A stretch of 64,000 bases of DNA from Kutzneria buriramensis (GTDB lineage Bacteria; Actinomycetota; Actinomycetes; Mycobacteriales; Pseudonocardiaceae). Position 1 is the first letter of the stretch, and the number at the start of each line of letters is the position of its first letter. Made by a program: the position numbers and the translations under genes. The stretch covers positions 1,054,001 through 1,118,000 of the forward strand of contig NZ_CP144375.1 of the NCBI RefSeq assembly GCF_043575855.1, given 5' to 3'. This document shows positions 56,996 through 64,000 of this stretch, piece by piece. Below the pieces are notes generated by a model, which did not search any database, was not told where the DNA came from, and saw only the letters and a program-made list of their open reading frames with translations.

Positions 56996-59793
56996 TGGGC
57001 ATCGAGAAGGTCGGCGTCGAGGTCACCGGCGTCATCGGTGGCCTCGCGACGGCGATGCAGGGCGCCATCGGCTGGATCAAGAAGGTCGAGAAGGCGAACA
57101 CCGACGGTGCCAGCTCGGCGCAGAAGGCCGCCGCGGTCGGCGGGGCGGCGCTCGCGGTGGTCGGCGGCGCCGCGGTCGCCGCCGGCGTCAAGTTCGTCGG
57201 CATGGCCGCCGATTTCGAGTCCTCCCAGACTCGGCTCGCGACCTCGGCCGGCGAGTCGAAGGACAACCTGCAGATGGTCGGCGACGGCGTGCTCAAGCTC
57301 GCCGGCGACGTCGGTGACAGCACCAAGGAGCTGGAAGCCGGCATGTACACCGTGGAATCCGCCGGGTTCCACGGCAAGGCCGGCCTGGACGTGCTGAAGT
57401 CGGCCGCCGAGGGCGCGAAGGCGGAGAACGCCGACTTGGCGACGGTCGCCAACGCGGTCACCTCGGGCCTGAACGCCTACGGCGTGCAGGCCGACCAGGC
57501 CGGCCGCAAGTCGGTCGAGATGACCAACCAAATGATCGCCGCGGTCGGCGCCGGCAAGATGACCATGGAAGATCTCTCGGGCAGCCTCTCGGCGGTGCTG
57601 CCCACCGCGGCCGCCGCGAAGCTGAGCTTCGATCAGGTCGGCGGCGCGATCGCCACCATGACCGCGCAGGGCATGTCCGCCCAGCAGTCCGCCCAGGACC
57701 TGAACAACACTATCGGCGCGCTGCAGGCCCCCAACCAACAGGCGATCAAGGAAATGGCCCAGCTGGGCCTCAACTCCAACGACGTCGCGCAGAACCTCGG
57801 CAAGAACGGCCTGACCGGCACGCTGGAGATGCTGACCAAGGCGATCACTGACCATATGGGCCCGTCGGGTCAGGTCTTGATGAACGCGTTCAACCAGAGC
57901 AAGGCGGCGGCCGCCGACGCCCAGGCGATGATCGACAAGATGCCGAAGTCGCTGCAGGGGTTGGCAAAGCAGTTCGCCGACGGCCAGATCAGCGTCAACG
58001 ACTGGCGCAAGGCGCTCAAGGGATTGCCGGTCGACCAGGCCGCGCTCGCGTCGCAGTTCGCCACCACCGAGACCAACGCCAAGGCGTTCAACCAGCAGCT
58101 CCGATCGGGCAGCCCTGAGGCCCAGACCTACAACGCCGCGCTGGAGAAGATGCTCGGCGGCAGCACCGGGTTGACGACCGCGCTGATGCTGACCGGCGAC
58201 CACATGGCCACGTTCCAGCAGAACGTCAAGACCGTCGGCGACGCGGCCAAGGGCGCAGGCTCGGACGTCAACGGATGGGACGAGATCCAGGGCACGCTCA
58301 ATCAGAAACTGAGCCAGGCCAACGGATCCATGGAGGCCCTAGGTATCTCGATCGGACAGAAGCTGCTGCCGGTCGCCTCGCAGGCGGTCGGCATGTTCGC
58401 CGACGTCGCCAAGTGGCTCTCGCAGCACTCGACCACCGCGCTGGTGCTGGCCGGCGTGATCGGCGGCGTGCTGGTCACCGCCATCAGCCTGTGGACGTTG
58501 AGCACCCTCAAGGGATTCGCCACCAGCCAGGCGGCGATGGCCCGCGACATCGTGCAGGGCACGATCTGGCTGGGCCAGAAGATCGCCCAGTATTCCGGTG
58601 CCGCCGCCGCGGCCACCACGCAGGCCGCCGGCGCCGCCGGCCGGTGGATCTACTGGAACGGCGTGATCCTGGCCGACCAGATCAGCAGCGGCGTGCGGTG
58701 GCTGGCGGCCAGGGCGGCCGCCAGCGCGGCTGCTGCCGCCGGCGCGGTCACCTCCGCGGCAAAGGCCGCCGCGGCGTGGGCGGCCGGCAACGCTGCGATC
58801 GTGGCCGACCAGCTCGCCTCGGGCGCGCGGTGGCTGGCCGCCCGCATCGCGACCTACGCCGCGGCGGCCGGCAGTGCCGTCGTGTCGGCCGCGACGACCG
58901 CGGCCGCGTGGATCGCGGCCAACGCGGCGATGCTGCTTGCCACCGGCGGCATCGTGCTTGCGGTCGGGCTGCTCGTCGCCGCCGGCGTGTGGCTGTACAA
59001 CCACTGGGACCAGGTCTGGTCCGGGATCCAGGAGGTCGCCGGCACGGTCTGGAACTGGCTGGACTCCAACGTGTTCCAGCCGATCGGCGCGGCGTTCCGG
59101 TGGCTGTATGAGACCTTCGTCAAGCCCTACATCGACCTGTGGATCCTGCAGTTCCGGCTCGTGCAGACCGTCGCGATGTGGTTGTACGACAACGGGATCA
59201 AGCCGGCCCTCGACGGAATCGGCGCGGCGTTCTCGTGGCTGGGCGACCACGTGATCGGCCCGTTCCGCGACATGTTCGAGGCCCAGATCCACGCGGTCGG
59301 CGCCGCGCTGCAGTGGGTCTACGACAACATCATCCGCCCGGTCGCGGACGCCATCGGCAATGTGATCGGCGGCATCATGTCGGCGATCCACGGCGTGGCC
59401 AACGCCGCGAGCGGCATCGGCAACGCCGTCGGCAGCGTGGGACACATGCTCGGGTTCGCCGAGGGCGGCTGGGTTCCCGGCTCGCCGGGGCAGGCGCAGC
59501 TGGCGGTCGTGCACGGCGGCGAGTACGTGCTCTCGCGCGACATGATCGCCGGCCGCGTCGCCCCCTCGGCGGATCTGCAGCTGGCCACCGAGCTGGCCGA
59601 CGGCGCGGCCGCCGGCGGCCGGACGATCAGCGCCGGCGGCGGGGCCGGCGCGGGCGGCGTGACGATCGTCTACGCGCCGCAGGTGCAGGGCTCGCTGATC
59701 GCGGAGCGGCAGCTGTTCGCCGACTTCCAGACATGGGTGCTGACCTACTTCCAGCGCAACAGCACCAACGGGTTGAGCGGGGGGTTGGCCTGA
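56995..59793 (+). CDS. Tape measure protein
   Basis: A 932-residue protein that sets tail length. The N-terminal TP901-type core (AGVKFVGMAADFESSQTRLA; GMYTVESAGFHGKAGLDVLK; AVTSGLNAYGVQADQAGRKS; GQVGGAI-like) is followed by a coiled/hydrophobic middle. Three consecutive 44-residue repeats occupy residues 516-647. A strongly hydrophobic helix follows (LLATGGIVLAVGLLVAAGVW). The C-terminus has the familiar FAEGGWVPGSPG and VHGGEYVLSR. GTG 56995 overlaps the previous stop. Confidence 0.92.
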   Translation: MGIEKVGVEVTGVIGGLATAMQGAIGWIKKVEKANTDGASSAQKAAAVGGAALAVVGGAAVAAGVKFVGMAADFESSQTRLATSAGESKDNLQMVGDGVLKLAGDVGDSTKELEAGMYTVESAGFHGKAGLDVLKSAAEGAKAENADLATVANAVTSGLNAYGVQADQAGRKSVEMTNQMIAAVGAGKMTMEDLSGSLSAVLPTAAAAKLSFDQVGGAIATMTAQGMSAQQSAQDLNNTIGALQAPNQQAIKEMAQLGLNSNDVAQNLGKNGLTGTLEMLTKAITDHMGPSGQVLMNAFNQSKAAAADAQAMIDKMPKSLQGLAKQFADGQISVNDWRKALKGLPVDQAALASQFATTETNAKAFNQQLRSGSPEAQTYNAALEKMLGGSTGLTTALMLTGDHMATFQQNVKTVGDAAKGAGSDVNGWDEIQGTLNQKLSQANGSMEALGISIGQKLLPVASQAVGMFADVAKWLSQHSTTALVLAGVIGGVLVTAISLWTLSTLKGFATSQAAMARDIVQGTIWLGQKIAQYSGAAAAATTQAAGAAGRWIYWNGVILADQISSGVRWLAARAAASAAAAAGAVTSAAKAAAAWAAGNAAIVADQLASGARWLAARIATYAAAAGSAVVSAATTAAAWIAANAAMLLATGGIVLAVGLLVAAGVWLYNHWDQVWSGIQEVAGTVWNWLDSNVFQPIGAAFRWLYETFVKPYIDLWILQFRLVQTVAMWLYDNGIKPALDGIGAAFSWLGDHVIGPFRDMFEAQIHAVGAALQWVYDNIIRPVADAIGNVIGGIMSAIHGVANAASGIGNAVGSVGHMLGFAEGGWVPGSPGQAQLAVVHGGEYVLSRDMIAGRVAPSADLQLATELADGAAAGGRTISAGGGAGAGGVTIVYAPQVQGSLIAERQLFADFQTWVLTYFQRNSTNGLSGGLA
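58540..58935 (+). repeat. Three tandem 132-bp (44-codon) repeats in the tape measure gene
   Basis: Units run 58540-58671, 58672-58803 and 58804-58935. Each encodes 44 residues beginning ARDIVQGTIWLGQK, ADQISSGVRWLAAR and ADQLASGARWLAAR and ending near WNGVIL, GNAAIV and ANAAML. Units 2 and 3 are the most alike. The exact length is kept despite divergence. Confidence 0.85.
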
Positions 59794-62270
59794 TGGGCGT
59801 GCTGCCGAACCCGAACTGGCCGGTGGTGTCGGTGGAAGTCGACTGCACCCAGGGGCCGCCGAACCTGGTCGGGGCGAGCCGGATGTCGCTGATGGCCCCG
59901 AACCGGCAGATGGTCGTCGACGAGATCACCATCAAGCGCGGGCGGCAGTTCGAGCTGAACACCATGGAGGCCGGAACCGCCACGGTCTCGGTGATCGACC
60001 CGCTGGAGATGATCAACCCGGCCAACACGGCGAGCCCGTTCAACACCGGCGGGAACACGATCGACTCCTACCGGTGCATCGGCATTTACGCGTACTGGCC
60101 GTTGACCGGGAACCTCTACAACAGCACGGTGTTCGCCAACTACGACTCGTCGTTCGAGTCGCAGGTCGGCAGCTTCACCGCCGGCGGCGGCACCACGCTG
60201 GCGCTGAGCACGGCGCAGGCCTGGGTCGGCACGCACAGCCTGCTGGTCACCCAGGGCTCGGCCAGCTCGGGCGCCTGGCCCACGGTGCCGTTGGACACCG
60301 TGCCGGGCATGGTGCACACCATCGGCGTGCAGGTCTACCTGACCGGCACCGCCACCGTGCAGCTGCGCGTCCCCGACCAGTCCGGCGCGACCATGACCTC
60401 GGCGACCGCGAGCACCCCGGGCGTGTGGACCCGGCTGACGGTCACGTTCACCGCGGCCGACTGCATCACCACGCTGACCGTCGCCGGCGCGGTCGCCACC
60501 ACCCCGACCTACTACCTCGACGGCGTGCAGTACGAGTTCGGCGCGACCGCCAGCGCCTACACCGCCAGCGGGCCGCGCCGCTACCGGCTGTTCTCCGGCT
60601 ACGTCGAGCAGTGGCCACAGGACTGGGACAAGGGCGGCCAGCGCGGCATCCGCAAGATCGAATGCGTCGACGCGCTCGCGATCCTGTCCCGCACCCCCAT
60701 CGTGCAGTCGTACGCGGCCACCGTCGCCGGCGACAGCCCGCTGGTGTCGATCCCGTTCGACAACACCGCGTCGATGACCACCGCCGACGTCGGCACCGGC
60801 ATGACCGGCGCCATCCCGGTGGAGCTGCCCAACTCGTCCAATGGCAGCCTGCAGTGGGGCAGCGACACCAACCTCGACGGCACCAAGGCGCTGACGCTCA
60901 ACCAGCGCAACGCCGCCACTCCGCCCGCCGGCGGTGGCGTGGTCACCGGCAACCAGACGCTGTTCGAAATCACGAACCGGCCGATCTCCCTGTCGACCAC
61001 CGGCGCGACCGTCGAGATCTGGGCCCGCAACTCCAGTGGTGTCAACAACTTCATGGGGCTGACCGAGGCCATCGACCCGATCGCCGGCACCGTCAGCGGG
61101 TCCTACCTCGACATCGAGACCAACGCCGGAAAACTCCAGTTCCACGTCGTGGACCCGGCATCCTCGACGAACGCGCTGATCAACATCAGCAACGTCACCG
61201 GCCTGGTGTCAGGCTACCCGGACGGCCAATGGCACTACTACGCCCTGACCTTCTACGCCAACGGCACCGGCCTTGCGCTCACGGTGGACGGCACCGAGGC
61301 TGACTTCGGCATCTCAATGGGCGTGCGGCAGATCGGCTACCTGTTCGCCTTCTTCACGGCGTTCACGGGCTACGGCGACCCGCAGTCACAGGTCTCGGTG
61401 TCCCGCATGGCCGTCTACACCCGCGACATCAGCTCAGGCAACCGGAACAACCACTACCAGCGTGGCATCGGCTACGCCGGCGAGATCTCCGGCGCGCGCG
61501 TGTTCCGCTTACTCACAGCGAACTGGTCGGCCGCCAACTGGCAGAACTCCGGCAACGGCTACCTGGCGCTGGCCAACGACTTCTCCTACAACGGCCGGTA
61601 CATGTTGGACGTGATCCAGGAGATCACCGACACCGAGAACGGCCAGTTCTACGCGACCGGCAACGGCCTGCCCACCTGGGAGGACCGCACCGCCCGCTAC
61701 AAGAGCCAAACGCCGCTGTATGTGTTCGGCGAGCACGCCGACTCCGGGGAGATTCCGTACGTGCCGCTCACCTACGGGTTCGACCCGAATTACACCTACT
61801 CGGGCGCCACGCTGTCCCGGCCCGACTCGACGACACCGCTGGTCTACCCGAACCCGCCGGTGGTGAATCCGCCCTACGGGCAACGGATCGTGCAGAAGAC
61901 GGTCCAGTGCACCAACGACTTCGATTTGCAGCAGGCCGCGATGTTCTACACCACGCGGTACGGCAAGACCAAGCTGCGCGTGAAAACCCTGTCGGTCACG
62001 CCGTCGGCGCTGAATCCGGTGACGCGGCCCAACGCGTGGCCAGCGGTGCTCGGCGCGGAGATCTCCCAGCGGCACACGGTCACCCGTCGCACCAGCGCTG
62101 GCGTGACCATGACCGGCGACCACTACATCGAGTCGCTGAACCACAAGATCAGCGCGAAGTCGTTGACGTGGCAGACGGATTTCGAGATGAGCCCGGTTTT
62201 CGTTCCCCGCGCGTGGGTTCTGGGTGACGCGACATACGGAGCGTTGGGGTCCAACGCGATCATCTACTAG
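59793..62270 (+). CDS. Large minor tail protein with carbohydrate-binding-like inserts
   Basis: An 825-residue protein. Residues 1-90 match minor tail proteins downstream of actinophage tape measures (VVSVEVDCTQGPPNLVGASR). Residues 110-260 form a CBM4/9-like beta-sandwich (SSFESQVGSFTAGGGTTLAL; PGVWTRLTVTFTAADCITTL). Residues 330-540 include a LamG/concanavalin-like region (HYYALTFYANGTGLALTVDG). The C-terminal 250 residues return to a baseplate/tail-tip fold. It probably belongs to the tail tip and may contact cell-surface glycans. ATG 59793 overlaps the tape-measure stop. Confidence 0.82.
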   Translation: MGVLPNPNWPVVSVEVDCTQGPPNLVGASRMSLMAPNRQMVVDEITIKRGRQFELNTMEAGTATVSVIDPLEMINPANTASPFNTGGNTIDSYRCIGIYAYWPLTGNLYNSTVFANYDSSFESQVGSFTAGGGTTLALSTAQAWVGTHSLLVTQGSASSGAWPTVPLDTVPGMVHTIGVQVYLTGTATVQLRVPDQSGATMTSATASTPGVWTRLTVTFTAADCITTLTVAGAVATTPTYYLDGVQYEFGATASAYTASGPRRYRLFSGYVEQWPQDWDKGGQRGIRKIECVDALAILSRTPIVQSYAATVAGDSPLVSIPFDNTASMTTADVGTGMTGAIPVELPNSSNGSLQWGSDTNLDGTKALTLNQRNAATPPAGGGVVTGNQTLFEITNRPISLSTTGATVEIWARNSSGVNNFMGLTEAIDPIAGTVSGSYLDIETNAGKLQFHVVDPASSTNALINISNVTGLVSGYPDGQWHYYALTFYANGTGLALTVDGTEADFGISMGVRQIGYLFAFFTAFTGYGDPQSQVSVSRMAVYTRDISSGNRNNHYQRGIGYAGEISGARVFRLLTANWSAANWQNSGNGYLALANDFSYNGRYMLDVIQEITDTENGQFYATGNGLPTWEDRTARYKSQTPLYVFGEHADSGEIPYVPLTYGFDPNYTYSGATLSRPDSTTPLVYPNPPVVNPPYGQRIVQKTVQCTNDFDLQQAAMFYTTRYGKTKLRVKTLSVTPSALNPVTRPNAWPAVLGAEISQRHTVTRRTSAGVTMTGDHYIESLNHKISAKSLTWQTDFEMSPVFVPRAWVLGDATYGALGSNAIIY

Positions 62271-62279
62271 GAGCAACGC

Positions 62280-62852
62280 ATGGTCGCGATGACCGCCCTG
62301 ACGTCCTTTGTGGATGGCAACATCCCGCATCAGGGAGACCTGAACAACTACGGCACCAACATCGACGCCCTGTGTCAGCTGACCACCGGCAAGACCGCCG
62401 CCTCGGGCGTGTCGTCCAAGCCGTTGGTCAAGGTGGCGCTCAACGCCAACCAGTCGATCGCCGGAAACACCCTCACCATCCCGAGCTGGAACGCCGCGAG
62501 CGCGAACACGGACAACATGTGGGTGGTGTCCAATCCGACGTTCCTCACGGTCCGCACGGCCGGCTGGTACGCGATTTTGCTGCAGACCAGCTGGGCCAGC
62601 GGAACACTGACCGAACGCAACCTCGGCATCATGATCAACGGCACCACCGAGAACACCAACAGCGTCGCCAAGAACGACTACTTTGGCTCGCCCGCAGACA
62701 ACATCTATTTGCAGGTCACCGCCTACGAACACCTCGCCGTGGGCGCGACGATCTACGGCTACGTCTATCAGACGTCCGGCGGCAGCCTGAACCTATTGTC
62801 CGCCGCCCCCGCGGGGACCTACCTCAGCGCCCGCTGGGACGCCCCGTACTAA
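62280..62852 (+). CDS. Fibre-like tail tip protein, C1q/jelly-roll-type domain
   Basis: A 190-residue protein. TSFVDGNIPHQGDLNNYGTN at the start is typical of phage fibre attachment segments. The remaining 145 residues form a beta-rich domain (FLTVRTAGWYAILLQTSWAS; TERNLGIMINGTTENTNSV; HLAVGATIYGYVYQTSGG) like C1q/TNF-type receptor-binding heads. It probably trimerises and recognises the host. A hairpin follows (62863-62891). ATG 62289 is an alternative start. Confidence 0.72.
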   Translation: MVAMTALTSFVDGNIPHQGDLNNYGTNIDALCQLTTGKTAASGVSSKPLVKVALNANQSIAGNTLTIPSWNAASANTDNMWVVSNPTFLTVRTAGWYAILLQTSWASGTLTERNLGIMINGTTENTNSVAKNDYFGSPADNIYLQVTAYEHLAVGATIYGYVYQTSGGSLNLLSAAPAGTYLSARWDAPY

Positions 62853-62862
62853 CGCCTCACGT

Positions 62863-62891
62863 GGTCCGCGGTCGACCAGAACGCGCGGACC
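62863..62891. terminator. 8-bp hairpin between tail and lysis genes
   Basis: GGTCCGCG (62863-62870) pairs with CGCGGACC (62884-62891) around a 13-nt loop, 11 bp after the fibre gene stop. Possible late sub-operon terminator; the 92-bp gap holds no gene. Confidence 0.45.
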
Positions 62892-62944
62892 CCTCGCTTG
62901 TTCCCACGCTGACGGCCACACGGCCCCGACCTCGAGAGGCCGAC

Positions 62945-63376
62945 ATGGCTGACACGCACCCGGTGGTGCACGCCCACGACCAGGCGACCACACGCCACTA
63001 CCTCATGCACTACCCCGCGCACCCGCCCCGGGAGGGCGACCCGCACTACCGCGACTTCGACGAGTTTCGCCGCCGCACCAAGGCGACCGCGCAGTGCGCG
63101 TTCGCCGTCGAAACCGGCGACACCTCGGAGTGCCGTGGGGGCCTGGAGCTGCACCACACCCACGTCGAGTTCTCGCTGCAACAGGGCGTGGATCTGGCGC
63201 GGTTGGAGCACCTGTATCCGGGCATCGGCAACCCGGACGAGGTCGGGGCATGGATCGAGACCGCGGCCAATCTCGTGTGGCTGTGCGCTTTTCATCATCG
63301 CGGGCACGGCGGGGTGCACACCGCCGCCGCGGCCGACTACGAGGCGAGCAAGTGGGTTCGGGGGTTGATCACGTGA
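62945..63376 (+). CDS. HNH-type endonuclease before the lysis genes
   Basis: A 143-residue protein. An N-terminal His-rich helix (HPVVHAHDQATTRHYLMHYP) precedes CAFAVETGDTSECRGGLELH, LHHTHVEFSL and NLVWLCAFHHRGHGGVHT, an HNH/Zn-binding nuclease pattern. It is the third HNH in this prophage. A free-standing homing-type nuclease or DNA-processing enzyme is likely. Its stop overlaps the next GTG. Confidence 0.68.
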   Translation: MADTHPVVHAHDQATTRHYLMHYPAHPPREGDPHYRDFDEFRRRTKATAQCAFAVETGDTSECRGGLELHHTHVEFSLQQGVDLARLEHLYPGIGNPDEVGAWIETAANLVWLCAFHHRGHGGVHTAAAADYEASKWVRGLIT

Positions 63377-63648
63377 GCGCAGAGTTCGGCGTCGAGCACG
63401 CATTCGGCCGGGTCGAGGCCAAATTGGACGCCATCGCCAACCAGGTCGGCGGCCATGGCGAGACGCTCGCCAAGCACGACGTGCGGATCGGGCAGACCGA
63501 GGCCGACATCCGCGGCATCAAGGCCGGCCTGGTCGGCGAGCAGGGACACCAGCGCAACGGCCGACAGATGCTCATGGCCTCGCTCGCCTCCGCCGGCGCC
63601 GGCTCGTTCCTGACCTGGCTGATCACCGCGCTGACCACCCATCACTGA
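63373..63648 (+). CDS. Holin-like protein: coiled coil plus one membrane helix
   Basis: A 91-residue protein. Residues 5-60 are a coiled coil (HAFGRVEAKLDAIANQVGGH; ETLAKHDVRIGQTEADIRGI) and residues 67-88 one hydrophobic helix (LMASLASAGAGSFLTWLITA). This is the usual form of a small phage membrane protein beside the endolysin, probably a holin. GTG 63373 overlaps the HNH stop. Confidence 0.72.
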   Translation: MSAEFGVEHAFGRVEAKLDAIANQVGGHGETLAKHDVRIGQTEADIRGIKAGLVGEQGHQRNGRQMLMASLASAGAGSFLTWLITALTTHH

Positions 63649-63659
63649 GGAGGCCCGCT

Positions 63660-64000
63660 GTGCGCACGATGTACGACTCGGTCAACGCCGCGGCGATCCC
63701 CGCCAACGCCGGCCTGGTCGCCGGCTACGTCGACGGCCGCTACGCCTGGCCTGCGGCGGACTGGGCCCGGTTCCCGCACGCCGTGCATGTGCCGATCGCA
63801 GTGTTCGCCACCACGAACGCCGGCGTGGTGCTGGACTGCGAGACCGGCGACGCCACACCGGCCCAGTGCCCTGGCTGGGTGCGGATGCGCCGCGCCGCCG
63901 GCGTCGACCCCACCGTCTACTGCTCGTATTCGGCCTGGTCGACCGTGCGCGCCGCGTTCGCCGCCGCCGGCGAGCCGGCGCCGCACTACTGGATCGCCGG
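63660..64000 (+). CDS. Endolysin-type glycoside-hydrolase-like protein, N-terminal part
   Basis: The gene is cut by the right edge after 113 codons. The visible part (ANAGLVAGYVDGRYAWPAAD; HAVHVPIAVFATTNAGVVLD; CETGDATPAQCPGWVRMRR; DPTVYCSYSAWSTVRAAFAA; YWIAG) follows the TIM-barrel pattern of GH25/Rv2525c-like lysins of actinophages. It contains the acidic pair in LDCETGD. It degrades peptidoglycan at lysis. GTG 63660 has GGAGG 6 nt upstream; ATG 63669 is less well spaced. Confidence 0.78.
   Translation, partial: MRTMYDSVNAAAIPANAGLVAGYVDGRYAWPAADWARFPHAVHVPIAVFATTNAGVVLDCETGDATPAQCPGWVRMRRAAGVDPTVYCSYSAWSTVRAAFAAAGEPAPHYWIA

Larger units (their letters stand above)
32027..64000 (+). mobile_element. 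Integrated siphovirus-type prophage (left end; right end outside the window)
   Basis: A continuous phage gene order runs from an integrase at the left boundary through lysogeny control, early genes, HNH/terminase, HK97-type head, tail and lysis genes to the right edge. All but two lysogeny genes are rightward. Host-type genes stop at 32,026. The attachment core cannot be fixed because the other end is not visible, and no tRNA lies at the junction. Head and tail genes look intact, so it could be inducible. Confidence 0.93.

Overview
The window is a piece of a very GC-rich actinobacterial chromosome. The gene style (AfsR/SARP regulators, a DUF222/13E12 HNH gene, PadR, PucR and TetR regulators, a carboxylic acid reductase, GTG/TTG starts, GC-rich third codon positions) fits a Pseudonocardiales-type organism such as the Kutzneria/Saccharothrix/Amycolatopsis group; the genus is an inference. 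Positions 1 to about 32,030 are host accessory chromosome. From about 32,050 to the right edge the DNA is an integrated siphovirus-type prophage, and its far end lies outside the window.

Host part. It opens with the 3' end of purD, a secreted ricin-type lectin made of three near-identical repeats, and a two-gene NlpC/P60 unit. Next come an aldehyde dehydrogenase divergent from a PadR - cytochrome P450 - alpha-oxoamine synthase group, then a PucR regulator, an aldo/keto reductase-like protein and a leucine dehydrogenase-like protein. The last two have lost key catalytic or cofactor residues. A 1133-residue SARP regulator overlaps the dehydrogenase-like gene by 120 bp. A repeat-rich stretch (14.4-16.7 kb) carries nested hairpins, a DUF222 HNH gene and a 62-bp-type minisatellite. 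After it lie an APC permease, an EamA exporter with LysR and an alpha/beta hydrolase, and a G1-type secreted peptidase divergent from a second SARP-NB-ARC-TPR regulator that ends inside a large palindrome. A carboxylic acid reductase follows, with a TetR/SDR pair sharing a clear palindromic operator. The last host gene is a formyltransferase preceded by overlapping iron-box (IdeR/DmdR-type) sequences, a candidate hydroxamate-siderophore formyltransferase.

Prophage part. The order is integrase, terminator, a small membrane protein, repressor, duplicated operator, Cro-like gene, then a tightly coupled early operon of about twenty small genes. Most of these start within the stop codon of the gene before (ATGA, GTGA or TGATG). 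The operon includes a replication-type protein with an embedded HNH domain and a 12-bp iteron array. The late region has HNH nuclease, TerS, TerL, portal, S78 protease, HK97 capsid, a head-tail section with a remarkable His-rich protein, tail terminator and tail tube. It continues with two tail-assembly chaperones joined by a CCCTTTC -1 slippery site, a tape measure with three exact-length 44-residue repeats, a large minor tail protein with carbohydrate-binding-like inserts, a fibre-like protein, a third HNH, a holin-like protein and the start of an endolysin.

The observations most worth following are the iron-box formyltransferase, the pseudo-enzyme pair, the iteron array inside the replication gene, the composite operators, the His-rich late protein and the periodic tape-measure repeats. 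No rRNA, complete tRNA or CRISPR array was seen.
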